Notes: generated by a model from the letters alone, not told the origin. 64,000 nucleotides of DNA from Parvularculaceae bacterium (GCA_020446945.1 JAGRDS010000001.1:37138-101137); one strand, 5' to 3'. Counted from the first letter of the stretch, positions 1-8,276 are shown. A program made the numbers and translations.

Positions 1-1019
1 GGACGCATACGCAGACAGTTCTTGACAAGATCGCGCATGGTCACTTCGCCCTGGCCCTCAAGGTTCGGCGGGCGTGTTTCAAGGCGGACGACGTGCGGCT
101 GCTGAAGCTGAAGTTCCGCCGCGTCCTCGCAGGTGATGACGCGCTCATCATGCTCGATGAAGCCTGTCATGCAGTTCAGGAGAGTCGTTTTACCGGAGCC
201 CGTACCGCCGGAAATAAGCGTGTTGATACGGCACGCGCCGACAACCTCAAGAACCTTTGCGCCCTCGGGCGAAATCGACCCGAAATTGACAAGATCTGAA
301 ATGCGCAGCTTGTCTTTTTTAAACTTACGAATCGTCAGCGCGCAGCCGTCGATCGACAATGGCGGCGCGATAACGTTGACGCGCGAACCGTCCGGCAGGC
401 GCGCGTCGCATATCGGCGAGGCTTCGTCGACCCGGCGGCCGACCTGACTGACGATGCGCTGACAGATATTCATCAACTGCGCATTGTCGCGGAAACGCAC
501 ATTGGTGAGCTGGATCTTGCCGCCGACTTCGATAAAGGTTCGATTGGCGCCGTTGACCATGATATCGGCGATGTCGTCGCGAGCGAGAAGCGGTTCCAGC
601 GGTCCGTAACCAAGAACGTCGTTGCAAATGTCCTGGAGCAGGGATTCCTGTTCCGCGATCGACATCTGGACATTCTTGATCGAGATGATTTCGTTGACGA
701 TATCGCGAATTTCTTCCGCCGCCGATTCCGTGTCGAGCTGCGCGAGCTGCGACAGGTCGATCGTATCGATCAGCGCGTTGAAGATCGTCGTCTTAGTATG
801 AAAATACTCGTCCGTGCGCCCGCCGATTTCAACAGGCTGCTGTTTGGCGACGGCCGCGACGCGCGGCGGCGCGGCGGGCGAAGGCTTTTTCGCCGGTGCG
901 GCGGGTTTGGGCGCCGCCGGCGATGCGGCCGGCTTCGGCGCAGCCGCCTTCGGCTTCGCCGCCGCGGCCGGGGCCGCCTGCGTGGGCTTTTCTACTTCTG
1001 CCGTTCTGCGTCCGAACAT
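1..1019 (-). CDS. cpaF: CpaF/TadA pilus assembly ATPase (partial, C-terminus off the left edge)
   Basis: Hexameric secretion ATPase that powers Flp/Tad pilus assembly at the inner membrane. The 339 codons present start at ATG 1019. An Ala/Pro/Lys-rich N-terminal tail (about residues 8-50) is followed by the CpaF/TadA N-domain and the Walker A motif GGTGSGKTT at residues 271-279 (Lys277). The frame is still open at base 3, so roughly the last third of the protein is missing compared with the usual family length of near 500 residues. It is the last visible gene of the minus-strand cpa operon, 8 bp after cpaE. The tadB/tadC (cpaG/cpaH) genes that normally follow would lie outside the window. Confidence 0.95.
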   Translation of the reverse strand, partial: MFGRRTAEVEKPTQAAPAAAAKPKAAAPKPAASPAAPKPAAPAKKPSPAAPPRVAAVAKQQPVEIGGRTDEYFHTKTTIFNALIDTIDLSQLAQLDTESAAEEIRDIVNEIISIKNVQMSIAEQESLLQDICNDVLGYGPLEPLLARDDIADIMVNGANRTFIEVGGKIQLTNVRFRDNAQLMNICQRIVSQVGRRVDEASPICDARLPDGSRVNVIAPPLSIDGCALTIRKFKKDKLRISDLVNFGSISPEGAKVLEVVGACRINTLISGGTGSGKTTLLNCMTGFIEHDERVITCEDAAELQLQQPHVVRLETRPPNLEGQGEVTMRDLVKNCLRMR

Positions 1020-1027
1020 CGGTTATC

Positions 1028-2683
1028 CTACTTTTTCTTGAGCAGACCTGCGATGCTGAAGCGCGACTTTTTCGCCGCGCTTTGCGTTCTTCCAAGAACC
1101 ATCGAGGAAAGTTCGCGGATCGCCTGGGCGGTTTTCGTTTTGGCGCCGACTTCGACGATCGGCGATGCGTTCGTCGCCGCCGTATGGAAAAGCTGCGGCT
1201 CCCAGTTGAATACGACCGAGGGTTTCAGCCCGACATGTTCGGCGTATTGCGCCGGCTGAACTGAAGAAAGTTTCGGATCGAACTGGTTGATGACAAGCAG
1301 CGGCGGCGCGTCATTGGGGCGCGCGCCCGATATGATGTCGACAAGGTTCTTCGTGTTGCGGAACGCCGCTAGATCGGCGGTCGCCGTTATTACAATCTGA
1401 TCAGCGGTCTGCAACAGACGTTTCGACCATCCCGTCCAGACGTGCGGCACGTCGATGATAATCGTCGGCGCGGCGCCGCGAACGACATCGATCACCGTCT
1501 CATAGGCCTGATCGTCAACGTCATAGTCCCGATCGAGAAGGTTCGGCGCGGTAAACAGGCTCAAATGATCCGTGTGCTTTTGCAGCAGGCGATCGAGAAG
1601 AACGTCATCGAGACGCTCGGGCGAGCCGAGTGCTTCGATCAGGCCCGAAGTCGGGTCCTGCTCGAAATCGAGGCTGGCCGTTCCAAAAGGAAGGTCGAGG
1701 TCTAGAATAACCGTGTCGCTCTGCAATTCCTCCGCCGCGCACCAGGCGACGTTATGCGCAAGGGTCGAAGACCCTGCGCCGCCGCGTGCGCCGACAAACG
1801 CGATCGTGCGTCCGATCGGCGGCGCAGACGGATCGACATAAAGCGTGGCGATCGACTTGATGATCTGCAACGGCGAGCGCGGGCGGACGATATAGTCGCT
1901 GATCCCCTGGCGCATCAGCTCCCGGTAAAGGCCGATATCGTTGGCGCGCCCGATAATGATGACCTTGGTCGAGGGATCGCAAACCTCGGCGAGTTCGCCG
2001 AGCTGGGCGAAGAGTTCATCGCCGCTGTCGAGCGTTTCGATAATGACGAGGTTCGGCGTCGCTGCATTCTGGAAATGATCGACGGCCTTGGCGAGGCCGC
2101 CCATATGAACCGTCAAATGGGTTTTCGCGAGACGGCGATCGACTGCGGCGCGCTCAAGCAGCACGGTCGTGTCGGGCGTTTCGCAGAAGGCGTGAATGGC
2201 GATGCGCGGCACGGGCCGGTGGTCGTCTTCGCCCTCGCTGAAATCCGCAACGTCGAAAGAAGCGTCGTCGGCGAGCGCAAGCGCCTGGCCGGACGATTCG
2301 TTCGCAGCGGAAGATCGTTCAGATTTGAGTTCATCCCTGGCGGACCTTGCCGGCTCGCTTTCTTTTTCGTTTGCGGCCGGCGCGGCGACATCTTCCGGTT
2401 CGAAGCTGAAATCCTCGGTGTCGGCGAGGTCTTCATCATCGATTTCAAGCGCTTCGGCCAGCAGTTCGTCGTCGAAATCTTCCTCGCCGAGCGCGGCCAG
2501 CTCTTCATCCGAAAGCTCATCTTCCAGCCACGCATCATCTTCGTCGATTTCAGACGCAGACTTGGCGTAGCGGACCTTCTCCGCCATCAGCGGGCCGCCG
2601 TCAGGGCCAAGGCTGGCGGCCGCATGCGCGGCGCCTTCCTCATCGTTTCCGACCTCGAATGCTTCGTTTGAGGACTTCCTCAT
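1028..2683 (-). CDS. cpaE: CpaE/TadZ pilus-localising MinD-like ATPase with long acidic N-terminal extension
   Basis: CpaE/TadZ proteins place the Tad pilus machine, often at a cell pole. Residues 1-155 are strongly acidic and low in complexity, with many Glu/Asp runs. Residues 157-285 look like a receiver-like domain, and 292-530 form a ParA/MinD-type ATPase with a deviant P-loop (ARGGAGSST, 299-307). Arg replaces the signature Lys of MinD, as in many CpaE proteins. The C-terminus is basic (ends LLKKK). At 551 residues it is longer than typical CpaE because of the acidic region. It lies between cpaD and cpaF on the same strand. The ATG at 2683 is in frame and has no nearby competitor that fits better. 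Confidence 0.92.
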   Translation of the reverse strand: MRKSSNEAFEVGNDEEGAAHAAASLGPDGGPLMAEKVRYAKSASEIDEDDAWLEDELSDEELAALGEEDFDDELLAEALEIDDEDLADTEDFSFEPEDVAAPAANEKESEPARSARDELKSERSSAANESSGQALALADDASFDVADFSEGEDDHRPVPRIAIHAFCETPDTTVLLERAAVDRRLAKTHLTVHMGGLAKAVDHFQNAATPNLVIIETLDSGDELFAQLGELAEVCDPSTKVIIIGRANDIGLYRELMRQGISDYIVRPRSPLQIIKSIATLYVDPSAPPIGRTIAFVGARGGAGSSTLAHNVAWCAAEELQSDTVILDLDLPFGTASLDFEQDPTSGLIEALGSPERLDDVLLDRLLQKHTDHLSLFTAPNLLDRDYDVDDQAYETVIDVVRGAAPTIIIDVPHVWTGWSKRLLQTADQIVITATADLAAFRNTKNLVDIISGARPNDAPPLLVINQFDPKLSSVQPAQYAEHVGLKPSVVFNWEPQLFHTAATNASPIVEVGAKTKTAQAIRELSSMVLGRTQSAAKKSRFSIAGLLKKK

Positions 2684-2728
2684 TTCAAACTCCCTCCAGG
2701 CGCGGCGCCTGACCCCGATCTTTCGCTT

Positions 2729-3385
2729 TTACTTGGATACTTGCGTTTCAATTTCGCTGTCTGTTTCGGTCGATGTCACCTCGCCCTTACGGAATTTGGT
2801 GACCTTAAGGATGCGGGTCGCCGCGTCCGGATCCGTCATATCGGCGGGCGCTATCAGATCATGCGGATCGCCGATCATCGCGGCGAGATTGTTCTGGGTC
2901 GCACAGCCGAAATTCGGCGTGCGCATGTTGCGATAGTCGCGCTCGCGCATTCCTTCCCATACGCCGCATGCGCTCGGCGTTGCGACATATCGCGTATAGG
3001 AAAGAATTACATCGCTCGCCGAAGCGCCGTTTCCGCGATAGTCGGCGAGAGCGATCGCCTCGACGGGAACGCCGACGCTGTCAAGCTCGGCGCGAACCGC
3101 ATCAGCCGCGCCTTGCGCATCAGACGGCGCCGTGACGGTCAACGCCCCATGTCCGTTCTGCATATAGGACGAGGCGAATGCGCGCAGGCGCGCCTTGTCT
3201 AGCGCGGTGGCGCCGCCGGCGATCTTTCCCGCGCTGATCGTCATCGTCACCGTCTGGCTGTCGACGGAGATCGGATGCTCTTCCTGGATGGTGAGCGCTT
3301 CGTTCTGGCCGTTAAATCCTGCGGCGCAGCCTGAAAGTGCGGCGAGCGCCGACATCAGGAGAAGCGATTTGAGCGAATTTGTCAT
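2729..3385 (-). CDS. cpaD: CpaD pilus assembly lipoprotein
   Basis: Small outer-membrane-associated component of the Tad secretion channel. The N-terminus is a lipoprotein signal with lipobox LSGC, so Cys20 is the predicted lipidated residue. The remainder (218 residues in all) matches the CpaD layout: an internal SAG-type repeat region, then a Cys-containing C-terminal part with the family-like stretch NFGCATQNNLAAMI. It is 13 bp downstream of cpaC and 45 bp upstream of cpaE, so the three are surely co-transcribed. The assignment rests on position and on this conserved C-terminal segment. Confidence 0.88.
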   Translation of the reverse strand: MTNSLKSLLLMSALAALSGCAAGFNGQNEALTIQEEHPISVDSQTVTMTISAGKIAGGATALDKARLRAFASSYMQNGHGALTVTAPSDAQGAADAVRAELDSVGVPVEAIALADYRGNGASASDVILSYTRYVATPSACGVWEGMRERDYRNMRTPNFGCATQNNLAAMIGDPHDLIAPADMTDPDAATRILKVTKFRKGEVTSTETDSEIETQVSK

Positions 3386-3398
3386 TTGTTGCGTCTCC

Positions 3399-5009
3399 TT
3401 AGTCGAGAATGAAGCCCATCGGTCCCTGCAGCGTCTTTTCTTCGACGCCGGCTCCTGAGAGACCGTAGGTTGCTGCGAGATTTCCCATCAGGATCGTTTG
3501 CGTATCGCTGGCGGCGACAAAGCCTTTAAGCGGGTCGGTCAATTTCGACTCATGCGTCGGATCGACAAGATAGGGCGTGATGATGATGACGAGTTCGGTT
3601 TCCGAGTTCTCGTAATCGCGGCTTCTGAAAAGCTGGCCGAGGACGGCGATATCCTTGAGATAAGGAATTCCCTGTATCGTCTGGCGCATGTTCTCCTGAA
3701 GAAGACCCGCCATGACGAGGCTGCCGCCCGAAGGAAGCTCGACCGTCGTTTTTGCGCGGCGAACCGTCAGCGACGGAATAGTGAGGCCGGACGTTGCAAA
3801 GACTGTCGGCGCGGTGCCCTGAGGGCGGGCCGCCGGCGTGCCGACGAAAGTCGTTCCCGACGCTTCGCCCGCTGCGATAGAAGTTTCGTTGACGACCTGA
3901 TCGGGAACGCCGTCGCCATCCGTATCGACAAGGCGGACCGTGTCCGGCGGCGGCGGCGTACCGGGAATGGTCGTCGACGAGCCGCCGAGCGAGAAGTTGT
4001 TGAGCGAAGAAATCTCGCTGACTTCCGTCGACACCTTGATATTGATCCGGCCCTTGCTCAGCACGAGCGGCGTAAACCCGAGACCGACGCCGAATTCCTT
4101 GAATTCGAGCGAGATAACGCCGTCGCGTTGACCGATCGGGATCGGAAATTCTCCGCCGGCGAGGAAACTCGCGGTCTCGCCCGATACGGCGGTCAGCGTC
4201 GGCTCGGCCAGCGTTTTGACGAGCCCAACCCGCTCAAGCGCCTGGAAAGATACGTTGAAGCCGGAATCGCCGCCGCCGAAGAAGCGTTCAAACGTTCCGG
4301 TGATGCCGGCGCTGGCGCCGGAGGCTATGGTCGAGGCTGTCGCCTCGAATGCTGTGTTCGAAATCGATGTGAAGCCCGACGGATCGACGCCGAGCTGCTT
4401 GATGAGCGAGCGCTGCATTTCGACGACGCGCACTTTCAGCATCACCTGCTCGCGGTCGCGGATCGACACCATGGTGATGACCTTTTCCGGATCGCCGATA
4501 AAGCGACCGGCGATGTCGGCTGCATCCGTCGCCTGAACGCCCGTCGGCACCGTTCCGCGAAGGACTATATTATCATTCACCGCTTCGGCCGTTATGCGCG
4601 CATCCGGCATCAACCGGTTGATGAGATCGGTAAGCGCGTCGAGATCGCGTTCAACCTGGATTTCCAGATTGAGAATCTGCCGGCCGCCGGCGTCGAAGAA
4701 AAAGGCGTTCGTCTGACCGACCTTGAGGCCGAGCAGGTAAACGCGCTTCGGCGAGCGAATGACCGCATCGACGACCGAGGGCTGCGAGACGAGGACGTCG
4801 GAAGCGGCGTTAGGCAATTCGACGATGGCCGCTTTGTCGAGCGGCAGCACGATGGACCTCGACGCCGGGCCGGAGCCGCCGAAATTGATCTTCGCATCCG
4901 ATGCTCGTTGCGCAAACGCAGCGGAAGGCGCGATTGAGGCGAGCGCGAAGGCGAACGCCGCCGCCGCTTTCAAAATCGCCATCCGTTTGGTGTCTGTTTC
5001 AAAACGCAT
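3399..5009 (-). CDS. cpaC: CpaC/RcpA secretin of the Tad pilus, with a Ca-binding-like insertion
   Basis: Outer-membrane channel through which the Flp pilus is extruded. A signal peptide (cleavage near AAFAQ, residue 34) precedes a pilus-assembly N-domain (50-125), a BON-like segment (125-190) and the secretin core (about 255-490) with the motif TLTAVSGETASFLAGGEFPI. An extra loop of about 65 residues (341-408) interrupts the core. It contains DTDGDGVPD (362-370), the DxDxDG form of a calcium-binding loop, flanked by Pro/Thr/Gly-rich sequence. Length is 536 residues. It lies 23 bp downstream of cpaB. ATG 5009 is used; an in-frame ATG nine codons later would leave a shorter signal peptide. Confidence 0.94.
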   Translation of the reverse strand: MRFETDTKRMAILKAAAAFAFALASIAPSAAFAQRASDAKINFGGSGPASRSIVLPLDKAAIVELPNAASDVLVSQPSVVDAVIRSPKRVYLLGLKVGQTNAFFFDAGGRQILNLEIQVERDLDALTDLINRLMPDARITAEAVNDNIVLRGTVPTGVQATDAADIAGRFIGDPEKVITMVSIRDREQVMLKVRVVEMQRSLIKQLGVDPSGFTSISNTAFEATASTIASGASAGITGTFERFFGGGDSGFNVSFQALERVGLVKTLAEPTLTAVSGETASFLAGGEFPIPIGQRDGVISLEFKEFGVGLGFTPLVLSKGRINIKVSTEVSEISSLNNFSLGGSSTTIPGTPPPPDTVRLVDTDGDGVPDQVVNETSIAAGEASGTTFVGTPAARPQGTAPTVFATSGLTIPSLTVRRAKTTVELPSGGSLVMAGLLQENMRQTIQGIPYLKDIAVLGQLFRSRDYENSETELVIIITPYLVDPTHESKLTDPLKGFVAASDTQTILMGNLAATYGLSGAGVEEKTLQGPMGFILD

Positions 5010-5032
5010 TGTTCTTACCCCTGAACGATCGG

Positions 5033-5776
5033 CTATGAGCGGCCGTAACGAATGACTTTTACGCTCTGGTCGCGGCGCTGTTTGACCGCGCCGGCTTCAT
5101 CGTTGAAGACGCTTCTTAAGGCGAAACTCATCTGCCCGCGCGATGCGCGCGTGTTGATGAAGAATTCGGCATCTTCCGGCGACAATTCGACTGTCGCGTT
5201 CGCGCCCTCAATCACCGGCGATTCCGGATTTTCCGAATAGACCGTGTTGATCGCGAGGATGCGCACATCCTCGAAAAGGATATCCGTCGCCGTGCGGTTG
5301 GCGGCGTTGGCTTCCGAATAGTAAATATCGACGCGATCGCCCGGCAAAACGAAACCCGAAACGCCGGTTTCAGGCGTGATGCGCATGGTCACGGCGCGCA
5401 TTCCAGGTTCCAGCACGGCCGCCAGCAGGCCCGATGACCCAGCGCGAACGATCTTCGCCTCGACGATAGGTTCGTTGGCGACGATAGACGAGCGGGCGAC
5501 TGCTTTTTCCAGTTCGGCAGGATCTCCGCCGGCGGCTTCCGTGATGTAGGCCTCCGACATCGCCTTTTCCGGCCACTCTTCCCAGCGCACGGCGTCAGCC
5601 GTCAATCTCTCGCCGCGTTGAAAGTCGCGGTCAGCAACAAGTATGCGAACGGTCTTTTCGCGTTCGGGCTGGACGACCTGAACAGGCTGATTGCTATTCC
5701 CGTTCATCATCATGAGAAAGGCGCCGGCGCCGGCAACAAGCGCTACGCCGAGAACCGCAATTCGCGTTACATTCAT
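5033..5776 (-). CDS. cpaB: CpaB/RcpC pilus assembly protein
   Basis: Periplasmic, inner-membrane-anchored partner of the secretin in Tad pilus assembly. One N-terminal transmembrane segment (about residues 5-24, with a Met-Met-Met run) precedes an SAF domain (about 44-110) and the RcpC/CpaB domain with the segment RAVTMRITPETGVSGFVLPG (about 127-146). This is the usual domain order, and 247 residues is slightly short but complete. It follows cpaA after a 92 bp gap that holds two TTAAC half-sites (5856 and 5869), so a secondary promoter is possible. Confidence 0.92.
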   Translation of the reverse strand: MNVTRIAVLGVALVAGAGAFLMMMNGNSNQPVQVVQPEREKTVRILVADRDFQRGERLTADAVRWEEWPEKAMSEAYITEAAGGDPAELEKAVARSSIVANEPIVEAKIVRAGSSGLLAAVLEPGMRAVTMRITPETGVSGFVLPGDRVDIYYSEANAANRTATDILFEDVRILAINTVYSENPESPVIEGANATVELSPEDAEFFINTRASRGQMSFALRSVFNDEAGAVKQRRDQSVKVIRYGRS

Positions 5777-5868
5777 GGTTTCACTCGCCCTTTCAAAGGC
5801 CTTTTACGCCTGGAAACTCAGTAAATTCTTGTAAGGAGAAGTCCTCAAAACTCTGTTAACTGATCTCA

Positions 5869-6375
5869 TTAACCGCCAAAGGCCAATTGGAAGAACGGTG
5901 TTTGCGAAAAGCTAAGAAGTCCGCCGATCGCGATTGCGACCGCATACGGAATATCTTTGGGACGCTGATGAAGGCGCAGTAACCATGGCGCATGCGCATA
6001 GACGGGCAGCGCCGGGGTTTTGCGGAACATGATAAGAACGATCGCGAACGCGCCGCCAGCGAAAGCCGTATTAACGAGAAAAGGTGCGAGCGCCGACGGC
6101 CCTATCCAGGGCGCGCATGCGGCGATCAGCTTGGCGTCGCCGCCGCCAAGGATTTTGCCGGCGAACAAAGCGAATCCAACGACAAGCGCCGCGCATGCGA
6201 ACAGAAAACCTTCAAGCATCTGCGCCGGCGACGCGCCAAGTCCGAAGCCGGCGATGAAATAGGAGCAGAACAGGACGATCGAAACCCAGTTCGGGATTTT
6301 GTATTCGTATAAATCGTTCATTGCGGCGATGATCAAAGCCGCAGGAAATGCTGAAAGGAAAACCAGTGGTATCAC
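5869..6375 (-). CDS. cpaA: CpaA/TadV prepilin peptidase (A24 family)
   Basis: Inner-membrane aspartyl protease that removes the leader of the Flp prepilin. The 168-residue protein is nearly all hydrophobic helices. The two catalytic aspartates expected in the family are visible: Asp21 in a D-x6-PN context (DLYEYKIPNW) and Asp80 in the GxGD motif (GGGDAKL). It lacks the N-terminal methylase domain of PilD, as usual for TadV/CpaA. The gene follows the pilin gene after a terminator-like hairpin, so it may need its own promoter. A near-CtrA box lies at 6424-6438, 49-63 bp upstream of its start. Confidence 0.92.
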   Translation of the reverse strand: MIPLVFLSAFPAALIIAAMNDLYEYKIPNWVSIVLFCSYFIAGFGLGASPAQMLEGFLFACAALVVGFALFAGKILGGGDAKLIAACAPWIGPSALAPFLVNTAFAGGAFAIVLIMFRKTPALPVYAHAPWLLRLHQRPKDIPYAVAIAIGGLLSFSQTPFFQLAFGG

Positions 6376-6423
6376 GCTCGCCCGCTCCAGAGTGCTGAAT
6401 ATCGCAAAGCTAGGCGGCGGCGC

Positions 6424-6438
6424 TTAACATTCAGTTAG
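6424..6438. promoter_or_regulatory. near-consensus CtrA box upstream of cpaA
   Basis: TTAA-N7-TTAG, seven of the eight fixed bases of the CtrA consensus TTAA-N7-TTAA. It lies 49-63 bp upstream of the cpaA start, where an activator site for the cpaABCDEF transcript would be expected. CtrA control of pilus genes is established in Caulobacter. Its action here is inferred from sequence alone. Confidence 0.5.
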
Positions 6439-6503
6439 ACATAAGTTCGGTTTGAATCATATCGGCCGACGGCCGGGTCATAAAAGGATTGAGACGCAAA
6501 AAG

Positions 6504-6527
6504 AAAAGGAGGCCGAAGCCTCCTTTT
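6504..6527 (-). terminator. intrinsic terminator after the pilin gene
   Basis: Read on the minus strand this is a 10-bp stem (AAAAGGAGGC / GCCTCCTTTT) closed by a stable TTCG loop and followed by CTTTTTG. It lies 25 bp past the pilin stop codon. It would end most pilin transcripts before cpaA, which explains how pilin can be made in excess of the assembly proteins. Confidence 0.85.
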
Positions 6528-6551
6528 CCAAGTCCCGCTTGCAGAACCCTG

Positions 6552-6722
6552 TTAGCGGTTCTTCAATTCGCTTTCGACATCCGAGAACGTCGCGGAAAGC
6601 TCGCCGCCGACAGCACGAACCGCCGTGATGATGGCGACCGCGATAAGCGCCGCGATGAGGCCGTATTCAATGGCCGTCGCGCCGTCTTCGTCTTTGATGA
6701 ACTTGTTGATAAGAGCTTTCAT
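6552..6722 (-). CDS. pilA: Flp family type IVb pilin
   Basis: Major subunit of the Flp/Tad pilus, 56 residues (ATG 6722, TAA 6552-6554). A short charged leader (MKALINKFIKDEDG) ends in Gly at residue 14. The mature part begins ATAIEYGLIAAL, the invariant Glu-Tyr pair of Flp pilins within the hydrophobic assembly helix. The CpaA peptidase encoded next door should cleave after Gly14. The gene is first in the cpa cluster and is separated from cpaA by a strong terminator. Its 164-bp upstream region is AT-rich and carries two TTAA-N7-TGAA near-CtrA motifs. Confidence 0.95.
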   Translation of the reverse strand: MKALINKFIKDEDGATAIEYGLIAALIAVAIITAVRAVGGELSATFSDVESELKNR

Positions 6723-6809
6723 GAGTCAACTCCTGCTTTTTACTCTCACGCTTGCACCGCTGATTGGGCGTTACCCCCCTCAGACTGTCTGTATGATGCC
6801 GCTCACGAA

Positions 6810-6885
6810 TTAATTTTCAGTGAAATTTGAAGACGGAACAAGAATATTGTTCGTTTACGGATAATTAGTGTTAACAGATCGTGAA
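6810..6885. promoter_or_regulatory. pilin promoter region with two near-CtrA motifs
   Basis: Two copies of TTAA-N7-TGAA (6810-6824 and 6871-6885), each one base off the CtrA consensus, lie 88 and 149 bp upstream of the pilin start in an AT-rich patch. On the minus strand, the sense of the pilin gene, they read TTCA-N7-TTAA. Weak evidence individually; the repetition of the same variant makes it worth noting. Confidence 0.35.
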
Positions 6886-6886
6886 T

Positions 6887-7606
6887 TTATCGCGCAAGCC
6901 GGTTGAGCTGCGCCATGTCGTCGATGATCAGCCCCGGATAATCCCGGCGCGCGACCCCCGACTGGATAAGCTTGGCGACCGCGCTCGCCGCGATCGCTTC
7001 TTCGGCGTCGGCCTGATCGGCGAGTTCGCGGTGCTTGGGCATTTTATTTATGCGCCATTGCGCGCTCACCGCATCGCGTTCGACGTAACCGCAAAGCGCC
7101 GCATACACGCGCCGCTCGGGCGAGCTTTCCTCTTCGCTTCGCATGCCGCCGACGATGCGGGCGGCGAAATGCAACATCAAAACGCGGGTCAGTTTCGGCC
7201 GATGCGCGGCGAGCTCGCGCAGTGCGTCGGCGTCGACCGCGATAATTTCGCTATTGCGCTCAGCGAGGACGGTGACGGTTTGCGCGCCTTCGGCGTCGTC
7301 GCCAAGAATGGCCTGGGCTAGACCGAATATCTGCCCTGCGCCGACCTCTTCAAAGATCATCGACCCCGACGCGGGATCGACATGCGAGGCTTTGATCTTT
7401 CCCGATCGAACGATAAGAAATTCCGAACCGTCATACTGGCCCATGGCGAATATGGTTTCCCCTGCGGCGTATCGGCGATCGCTCGCCGCAACTGCGAGAG
7501 CGTCGAGCGAATTTCGCGGCAGGTCTGAGAACGGCGCTGTCGAGATTATAGATTCAACGAGCGCATCACCCGGATCATAATTTGACGAAGTCTGATTGGC
7601 AGGCAT
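6887..7606 (-). CDS. Crp/Fnr-type transcriptional regulator
   Basis: Cyclic-nucleotide-binding-domain regulator of 239 residues. Residues 20-130 form the cNMP-binding jelly roll (FAMGQYDGSEFLIVRSGKI and a later GQIFGLAQAI strand pair). A dimerisation helix follows, then a C-terminal winged helix (about 170-230, ERRVYAALCGYV through ELADQADAEEAIAASAVAKL). No cysteine cluster of the FNR type is visible, so it is not an oxygen sensor of that kind; the ligand is unknown. It sits between the pilin and a secretin-domain protein, so a role in pilus or surface control is plausible but not shown. A TTAA-N7-TAAA motif (7642-7656) lies upstream. Confidence 0.85.
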   Translation of the reverse strand: MPANQTSSNYDPGDALVESIISTAPFSDLPRNSLDALAVAASDRRYAAGETIFAMGQYDGSEFLIVRSGKIKASHVDPASGSMIFEEVGAGQIFGLAQAILGDDAEGAQTVTVLAERNSEIIAVDADALRELAAHRPKLTRVLMLHFAARIVGGMRSEEESSPERRVYAALCGYVERDAVSAQWRINKMPKHRELADQADAEEAIAASAVAKLIQSGVARRDYPGLIIDDMAQLNRLAR

Positions 7607-7700
7607 TTATTTCTCCTGCAGCGATATTCGTCGTCTACTCTTTAAAGCGTGGTAAAAAATAAAATTTTCACGAAATCGAATGAATGCTGGCGCCATTGCA

Positions 7701-7715
7701 TTAAAACCCGCTTAA
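7701..7715. promoter_or_regulatory. perfect CtrA box upstream of the secretin-N-domain gene
   Basis: Exact TTAA-N7-TTAA with spacer AACCCGC, ending 58 bp before the ATG at 7774. The position suits activation of the plus-strand gene, and the site is also within range of the divergent Crp/Fnr gene. Confidence 0.65.
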
Positions 7716-7773
7716 GCCTTTTTTGACTCATGCGCGTTATCTGGATTGAAAGCATGCAAGGAAAGCGTTCGCA

Positions 7774-8223
7774 ATGCGTTTATTTTCACTTTCCCTTTCA
7801 GTCGCCTGCCTGTTCGCGTCGGCCGCTTCCGCCGAACAGGTCTGGGTGACGATGGATCAGGTCCAGCCCTATACGTTCAAACAGGAAGTCGACCAGATCG
7901 TCATAGGCAATCCCGGGATCGCCGACATCACGGTGCGTGACAAATCGCGTGTGCTTCTGTTCGGCAAGGCGCCTGGCCTGACAAACATGTTTTTGTTCGA
8001 CGCCGAAGGCAACGAGATTGACAATCTCATCGTCCGGGTGCGCGCTACGAATTCGGATTTGCTCACGCTTCAACGCGGCGGCCAGCGCTACACCTACAAC
8101 TGCACCAGCGTTTGCGAGCAAACGCTGACGATCGGCGACGCGCAGGAAGCTTTCGGCGCCATTTCGGCGCAAACGGCCGGAAAGTTCCAGCAGGCGTCAA
8201 GCGCCGGCGCGCCTTCTGAATAA
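7774..8223 (+). CDS. stand-alone pilus-assembly/secretin N-terminal domain protein
   Basis: Secreted 149-residue protein: a signal peptide (cleavage near ASAEQ, residue 20) followed by one domain (21-92) resembling the N-domain at the start of CpaC. Shared features include the strand pattern with VIGNPGIADITVRDKSRVLL and GLTNMFLFDAEGNEI; CpaC has the matching GQTNAFFFDAGGRQI. It has no channel-forming secretin core. Two cysteines (110 and 114) in a YNCTSVCEQ segment could form a periplasmic disulfide. It is divergent from the Crp/Fnr gene, preceded by a perfect CtrA box and closed by a terminator at 8250. A role as an accessory to the Tad secretin is inferred. Confidence 0.85.
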   Translation: MRLFSLSLSVACLFASAASAEQVWVTMDQVQPYTFKQEVDQIVIGNPGIADITVRDKSRVLLFGKAPGLTNMFLFDAEGNEIDNLIVRVRATNSDLLTLQRGGQRYTYNCTSVCEQTLTIGDAQEAFGAISAQTAGKFQQASSAGAPSE

Positions 8224-8249
8224 GATTCAGTCGCATCGACGACGATAAT

Positions 8250-8276
8250 GGCCCTCTCGCGAGGGCCTTTATTTTT
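8250..8276 (+). terminator. intrinsic terminator between converging genes
   Basis: A 7-bp stem (GGCCCTC / GAGGGCC) with a TCGC loop, followed by TTTATTTTT on the plus strand. It ends the secretin-N-domain gene and abuts the stop codon of the converging ANL gene, so it may act in both directions. Confidence 0.8.

Noticed and set aside
3498-4937. 479-residue open frame on the plus strand opposite cpaC
   Set aside because: It is the reverse-strand shadow of a GC-rich coding gene. It is very Arg-rich, has no domain, and the minus-strand secretin is certain.
5856-5873. Two TTAAC half-sites between cpaA and cpaB as a CtrA box
   Set aside because: Their spacing is 13 bp between starts, not the 11 of a CtrA site, and one overlaps the cpaA stop codon.
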